A stretch of DNA of 34,192 bases from Nostoc sp. UCD121. Its GTDB lineage: Bacteria > Cyanobacteriota > Cyanobacteriia > Cyanobacteriales > Nostocaceae. Positions 31,271 to 34,192 of the stretch are shown here, piece by piece. The stretch covers positions 1-34,192 of the forward strand of contig NZ_JACKZS010000070.1 in NCBI RefSeq assembly GCF_014222285.1, read 5' to 3'. Position numbers and translations under genes: made by a program. Numbering within the stretch: the stretch's first letter is position 1; each line of letters opens with the position of its first letter. Under the pieces are notes generated by a model, which made no database searches, was not told the origin of the DNA, and saw only the letters and a list, made by a program, of their open reading frames with translations.

Positions 31271-31696
31271 TTATTTATAGTCTACTGTTAGCGAATGCCT
31301 AGATGAAATAGCCTTCATTTTCAAGTTAGTAAATTGCATGATCGCCTTTACAAAATCTTTCTGTTCTGGTTGCAAATGCAGTTTTTCTAGGGCTTGATTG
31401 ATATTATTACCAGCCCGGAGATTGTGATTAAGTTGGGCACGTTGCGATGTATTTAAGACTGACTCAATTTCTCTGTTTCTTCTCTGACGCACAGCCTGGA
31501 GTTCTTGGCGCTGTAAGGGGGTCAGGTTAATCTCCGACGAGGTGGAGTAGCTTGCAGTTTTGGTAATTTGGGCAGAAATAACACCAGAAGTAGTATGGAG
31601 TTGGACGGGTGCAGCTAAGGCAATTCCCGACATGGAAAGGACAAGAGCTAGAATAGCAGCGAACACAGAAAGCCGTTTTGTCAAGTGAATTGCCAT
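31271..31696 (-). CDS. Spy/CpxP-like periplasmic protein
   Basis: A 141-residue exported protein. The signal peptide is 1-29 (VFAAILALVLSMSGIALAAPV). The mature part is all helical and basic: NLTPLQRQELQAVRQRRNREIESVLNTSQRAQLNHNLRAGNNINQALEKLHLQPEQKDFVKAIM. The two 'LTxxQ'-like segments (LTPLQRQEL and LNTSQRAQL) are the hallmark of Spy/CpxP-type periplasmic stress chaperones. By analogy it may bind misfolded proteins or metals; that is inference. Small protein of typical size. It has its own promoter in the repeat-rich spacer upstream. Confidence 0.72.
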   Translation of the reverse strand: MAIHLTKRLSVFAAILALVLSMSGIALAAPVQLHTTSGVISAQITKTASYSTSSEINLTPLQRQELQAVRQRRNREIESVLNTSQRAQLNHNLRAGNNINQALEKLHLQPEQKDFVKAIMQFTNLKMKAISSRHSLTVDYK

Positions 31697-32322
31697 ATTC
31701 AGAAATGCCTACATCTAATTTAATGCTGAGATATAGTTAAGCAATCTTCAAGTCTTTAATTTTGAATCTTGAATTTATCTATCCCCAAGAGGATGGTAGT
31801 TCAGCTAGAAAATATTATCCGCTTTAAGGGAATCAAAAAAAACTAGAATGGCAAACTTAACTGAATTATTTTTGCTAAAATCCAGACTTAAATTCAAGTT
31901 TCTACAAAATCATCACTTAATTTCTCATTTCTGTGAATCTGTCAATCCCTAAGTCCTACAAGTTAGCCCTTTTAAGGTGACTGGTAAAATCTCTTTTTTT
32001 CTCTCTCTGCGCTCTTTGTGCCTCTGCGGTTTAAAAGTAATTTTTCTAACCACAGAGGCGCAGAGAACACAGAGTAAAGAGATTAAAGAGGAATGTTTTT
32101 ACCTACCTTGAAAGGGCTAGTTCTACAAATACCTGGTGACTTTATTTTAGAACACCTATCATAAAATCTGGGTTTGATTGCATAATATCAATGATCTGTC
32201 AATGCGTAAGTTCTCAATTTAATTTCTGGAAATCCCTAAGACAAAGTATGTGCTAAAAGAGATATAAATAGTGCATTAGGCAAATCTAACCAACTATATA
32301 TAACTTCATTTAGCACTCAAAA
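31697..32322. other. Repeat-rich gene-free spacer
   Basis: 626 bp between the Spy-like gene start and the M48 gene end, both on the minus strand. It is dominated by a long inverted-repeat element (31956-32130) flanked by an imperfect direct repeat of about 21 bp (31937-31957 and 32194-32214, 18 matches). The rest is AT-rich, and no ORF or RNA gene is visible. Confidence 0.5.
31956..32130. repeat. MITE-like inverted repeat, about 175 bp
   Basis: Left arm, read rightwards: CTACAAGTTAGCCCTTTTAAGG, GGTAAAA, CTCTGCGCTCTTTGTGCC, TCTGCGGTT. Right arm as reverse complement: TTGTAGAACTAGCCCTTTCAAGG, GGTAAAA, CTCTGTGTTCTCTGCGCC, TCTGTGGTT. The arms are about 85 bp, matched with scattered differences. 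The centre is TTAAAAGTAATTTTT. No ORF inside, so a non-autonomous element or its remnant; a single arm recurs at 23112. Confidence 0.6.
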
Positions 32323-33285
32323 CTACTCAGACCTTTTTATTCTGTCGATTTCCCGTTGTAATTCTTCTATTTGACGGCGTAAATTATCTGTTTCATTTGG
32401 GGAAGATTCTGCTGAAACATTTACTGAGCCTGAAGCAGGCGATCGCTGATAATTTCCTCGGCGAATTTGCTGATATTCTTCGGATACTGCCCACGCCCGT
32501 AAGTAATGCAGGCGTTCAACTGGGAAAGGATGACTCAACATCGTACCCTGAGCGCCGTTGTAAATCAAAAATTTATATATCTGATTCAGTCCATCTTCAT
32601 CCAGTGCCTGATAATTTTCTGACTGCTTGATAAATTCTTGTAAACTACATTCATTGGCATATTTGTGACTACCGCCAGAGAGCTTCATCATGGTTGACAT
32701 TACAGGATTCAAGTCATCCATTACCAGTAGTGCGGCGCGATCTGACGATAACTCGGCTTTGCGCCGCCACTCAAAAAAGGCGTAAATCAAGCCTTGTGTT
32801 ACAAGATTACCGAGGCCAAAGGTTAATTCTCCCAAGGCAGAAGCAGCACTCATCGCCCACATCGCCATTTGAATTAAAATAGTATGACCACATTTAATAT
32901 GCCCCAGTTCATGGGCTAGCACCGCCCGAATCTCAGCTTCGTCTAGTAAGTCTAGTATCCCTGTATTTATGACTATGTAAGGATTCTCTTGCCCCAGTGC
33001 ATAGCTATTTACTTGGGGATCTTGCGAGACAAACAGCGCTGGTTCTGGGTAAATGTCCAAATCTCGGACGCATTCCCGAAACATCTGGTAAATAGTGGAA
33101 TACTGACGCGGTCCGACTTGGATGCTGTTACCCATTAGATAGACTAATTGAGGGCGTTCGTAGATAAATTCCACAAATTTACGAGCGATTAAATCAAATC
33201 CCGGTAAATTTCGTAAAGCTTGCTCGGCTTGGCGATCTAGTGGATGCCTGAAGGCTTCGCTGGAAATTCCTGTGTAAGTTGGCAT
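32323..33285 (-). CDS. M48 family zinc metalloprotease
   Basis: A 320-residue M48 (HtpX/Ste24/Oma1-like) zinc protease. The zinc site HELGH lies at 125-129 (RAVLAHELGHIKCGHT) with third ligand E178 in FEWRRKAELSSDRAALLVMD. Hydrophobic stretches around 137-170 (MAMWAMSAASALGELTFGLG, LVTQGLIYAFF) suggest membrane insertion or packing, as in the family. The C-terminus is a short coiled coil (TDNLRRQIEELQREIDRIKRSE) after a Ser/Asn-rich linker, an accessory feature. It probably degrades misfolded membrane proteins. ATG 33285. A heptamer-repeat block sits directly before the start and divides it from the divergent helicase-like gene. Confidence 0.9.
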   Translation of the reverse strand: MPTYTGISSEAFRHPLDRQAEQALRNLPGFDLIARKFVEFIYERPQLVYLMGNSIQVGPRQYSTIYQMFRECVRDLDIYPEPALFVSQDPQVNSYALGQENPYIVINTGILDLLDEAEIRAVLAHELGHIKCGHTILIQMAMWAMSAASALGELTFGLGNLVTQGLIYAFFEWRRKAELSSDRAALLVMDDLNPVMSTMMKLSGGSHKYANECSLQEFIKQSENYQALDEDGLNQIYKFLIYNGAQGTMLSHPFPVERLHYLRAWAVSEEYQQIRRGNYQRSPASGSVNVSAESSPNETDNLRRQIEELQREIDRIKRSE

Positions 33286-33305
33286 AATTTAGGGTATTGG
33301 GTGAT

Positions 33306-33382
33306 TGATCATTTGTCATTGGTCATTGGTCATTGGTCATTAGTACATGACAACTGACAAAGGACAAATAACAAATGACAAG
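33306..33382. repeat. Inverted heptamer repeat tract
   Basis: Tandem ATTGGTC-type heptamers (TCATTTG, TCATTGG, TCATTGG, TCATTGG) run from about 33308 to 33345, then the complementary heptamers GACAACT, GACAAAG, GACAAAT, AACAAAT, GACAAG follow to 33382. The halves are inverted relative to each other and could fold back. It lies between divergent M48 and helicase-like genes, in their promoter region. Confidence 0.75.
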
Positions 33383-33438
33383 ATAATAGAAATGGGGCAA
33401 TTGGAAGTAAAAATCACTTTGTATGGAATTAAAAGCGT

Positions 33439-34192
33439 GTGATTGAGGCAGAAGTTCATTTGTCACTACATAACTTTTTGCGATCGCAAGCGGGGTTCCC
33501 TTCCTGGCCCCATCATTTGACGATGGCACGGTTGGTAGCACGCGCCTTGCGCCTGGGACGTAGTGCCCTAATTCAAGTAGGAGCGGTTTGTGGCTATCAA
33601 GGACGGTATCGCACCAGTTTTATAGCATCAGCCTTAATGTGGCATGGGCCTGTAATTATTGTTGCTCAAGAACCAGTGCAGCAACTTCTGCTGCGGATAG
33701 AAATTCCGCGTCTACAGCAGTGGCTACCAGCCAATAAATCAATTAGAACAGGTGACGCTTGGCCTGATGCTGAGTTCCAAGGGCTACTGTTAACCTCTCC
33801 AGAAGCTTGGTTAAGAGGACAATTTGCTGGTGGCTCTTGCTTTCCCGAAGGCATCCCTACAATTATTGATGGGGTAGACGATCTCGAAGATTGGGTGCGC
33901 GATCAACTTACCCAAGATATTCAACCCAATGATTGGGATGAACTCATGCTGGCTTGTCCAAATCAAGCTGAGGCAATTAGCGAAGCACGGGTACAACTGA
34001 CAGACGAGCTTTTTAAGCATCCTGCTAATCCATATCACTGTTATCTAATTTCTCAACCAGAAATAGAGATTTTAAGCCGTCTTTATGCTGCTTTAGATCC
34101 AGCAAATCTCCCAGATACTTGGAAACATTTCTGGCAGCAATTACAAACCCTAGACGAAAATCTTTTCCCCCCTGCCTCCCCTGCCTCCCTTG
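33439..34192 (+). CDS. DinG-like helicase N-terminal part, degenerate motifs (partial)
   Basis: Start of a large gene that runs off the right edge; 251 residues are present. It begins at GTG 33439 (VIEAEVHLSLHNFL); LTMARLVARALRLGRSALIQ and GPVIIVAQEP fit the front part of cyanobacterial DinG/XPD-like helicase proteins. The Walker A region reads GYQGRYRTS (52-60) rather than GxGKT, and the DEAH position reads IIDGVDDLE (142-150). Both are altered, so ATP hydrolysis is doubtful. No Fe-S cysteine cluster is visible in this part. The last bases are CCCTGCC heptamer repeats (PPASPAS), so the sequence beyond may be disturbed or simply tolerate the insertion. Identification rests on recalled family resemblance. 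Confidence 0.6.
   Translation, partial: MIEAEVHLSLHNFLRSQAGFPSWPHHLTMARLVARALRLGRSALIQVGAVCGYQGRYRTSFIASALMWHGPVIIVAQEPVQQLLLRIEIPRLQQWLPANKSIRTGDAWPDAEFQGLLLTSPEAWLRGQFAGGSCFPEGIPTIIDGVDDLEDWVRDQLTQDIQPNDWDELMLACPNQAEAISEARVQLTDELFKHPANPYHCYLISQPEIEILSRLYAALDPANLPDTWKHFWQQLQTLDENLFPPASPASL
34166..34192 (+). repeat. CCCTGCC-type heptamer tract in coding sequence
   Basis: CCCCCTGCCTCCCCTGCCTCC repeats continue to the window edge; in the helicase frame they encode PPASPASL. The repeat length beyond the edge is not known. Confidence 0.6.

Noticed and set aside
33306..33382. Repeat tract considered as a CRISPR array
   Set aside because: Units are 7 bp, directly tandem without spacers, and inverted in the middle; this is heptamer repeat DNA.

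Overview
The window looks like chromosomal DNA of a filamentous, probably heterocyst-forming cyanobacterium of the Nostoc/Anabaena type; the genus cannot be fixed from the sequence alone. The evidence is the very frequent HIP1 octamer GCGATCGC (about two dozen copies in 34 kb), tandem heptamer repeats typical of Nostocales, and genes found mainly in cyanobacteria: the clock output kinase SasA, a CRR7-family NDH-1 protein, DUF3493 and DUF2854 proteins, an SLH-domain lipoprotein, and a lysyl-tRNA synthetase with a KTSC tail. No phage, complete insertion sequence or CRISPR array is visible.

Layout. Positions 1-5.4 kb: DUF3493 membrane protein, tRNA-Thr(CGU), a minus-strand pair of GDSL esterase (PEP-CTERM-like tail) and M42 aminopeptidase, an SLH lipoprotein, and a gene-poor stretch with a small hypothetical gene. 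6-8.5 kb: sasA converges with a receiver-GGDEF diguanylate cyclase, which is preceded by and overlaps a short CBS-like ORF. 9.2-11.4 kb: CRR7 homologue, DUF2854 protein, an unlisted 57-residue gene and a single-domain response regulator. 11.7-13.9 kb: polyphosphate kinase ppk1.

13.99-22.4 kb is the accessory centre. A chaperone-usher-like locus reads on the minus strand as subunit, subunit, PapD-like chaperone, usher. It is preceded by a 907-residue protein with four PPC-like domains and a beta-propeller of ELW repeats. The set looks like a complete but divergent fibre-assembly or surface-display system: the subunits have no cysteines, the usher N-terminus is long and disordered, and a terminator-like hairpin lies between the two subunit genes. 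It is the best candidate in the window for an under-described system.

23.4-34.2 kb: a sensor histidine kinase carrying an in-frame heptamer-repeat insertion, a secreted hypothetical protein, a secreted TPR protein downstream of a sigma-factor-like gene, a glyoxalase-fold membrane protein, lysS, a Uma2-type nuclease-fold protein, a Spy/CpxP-like periplasmic protein, an M48 protease, and the start of a DinG-like helicase gene with degenerate nucleotide-binding motifs that runs off the right edge. Spacers hold repeats (heptamers, GTAGAGACGC palindrome, a MITE-like 175-bp inverted repeat) and several clear hairpin terminators between convergent genes.
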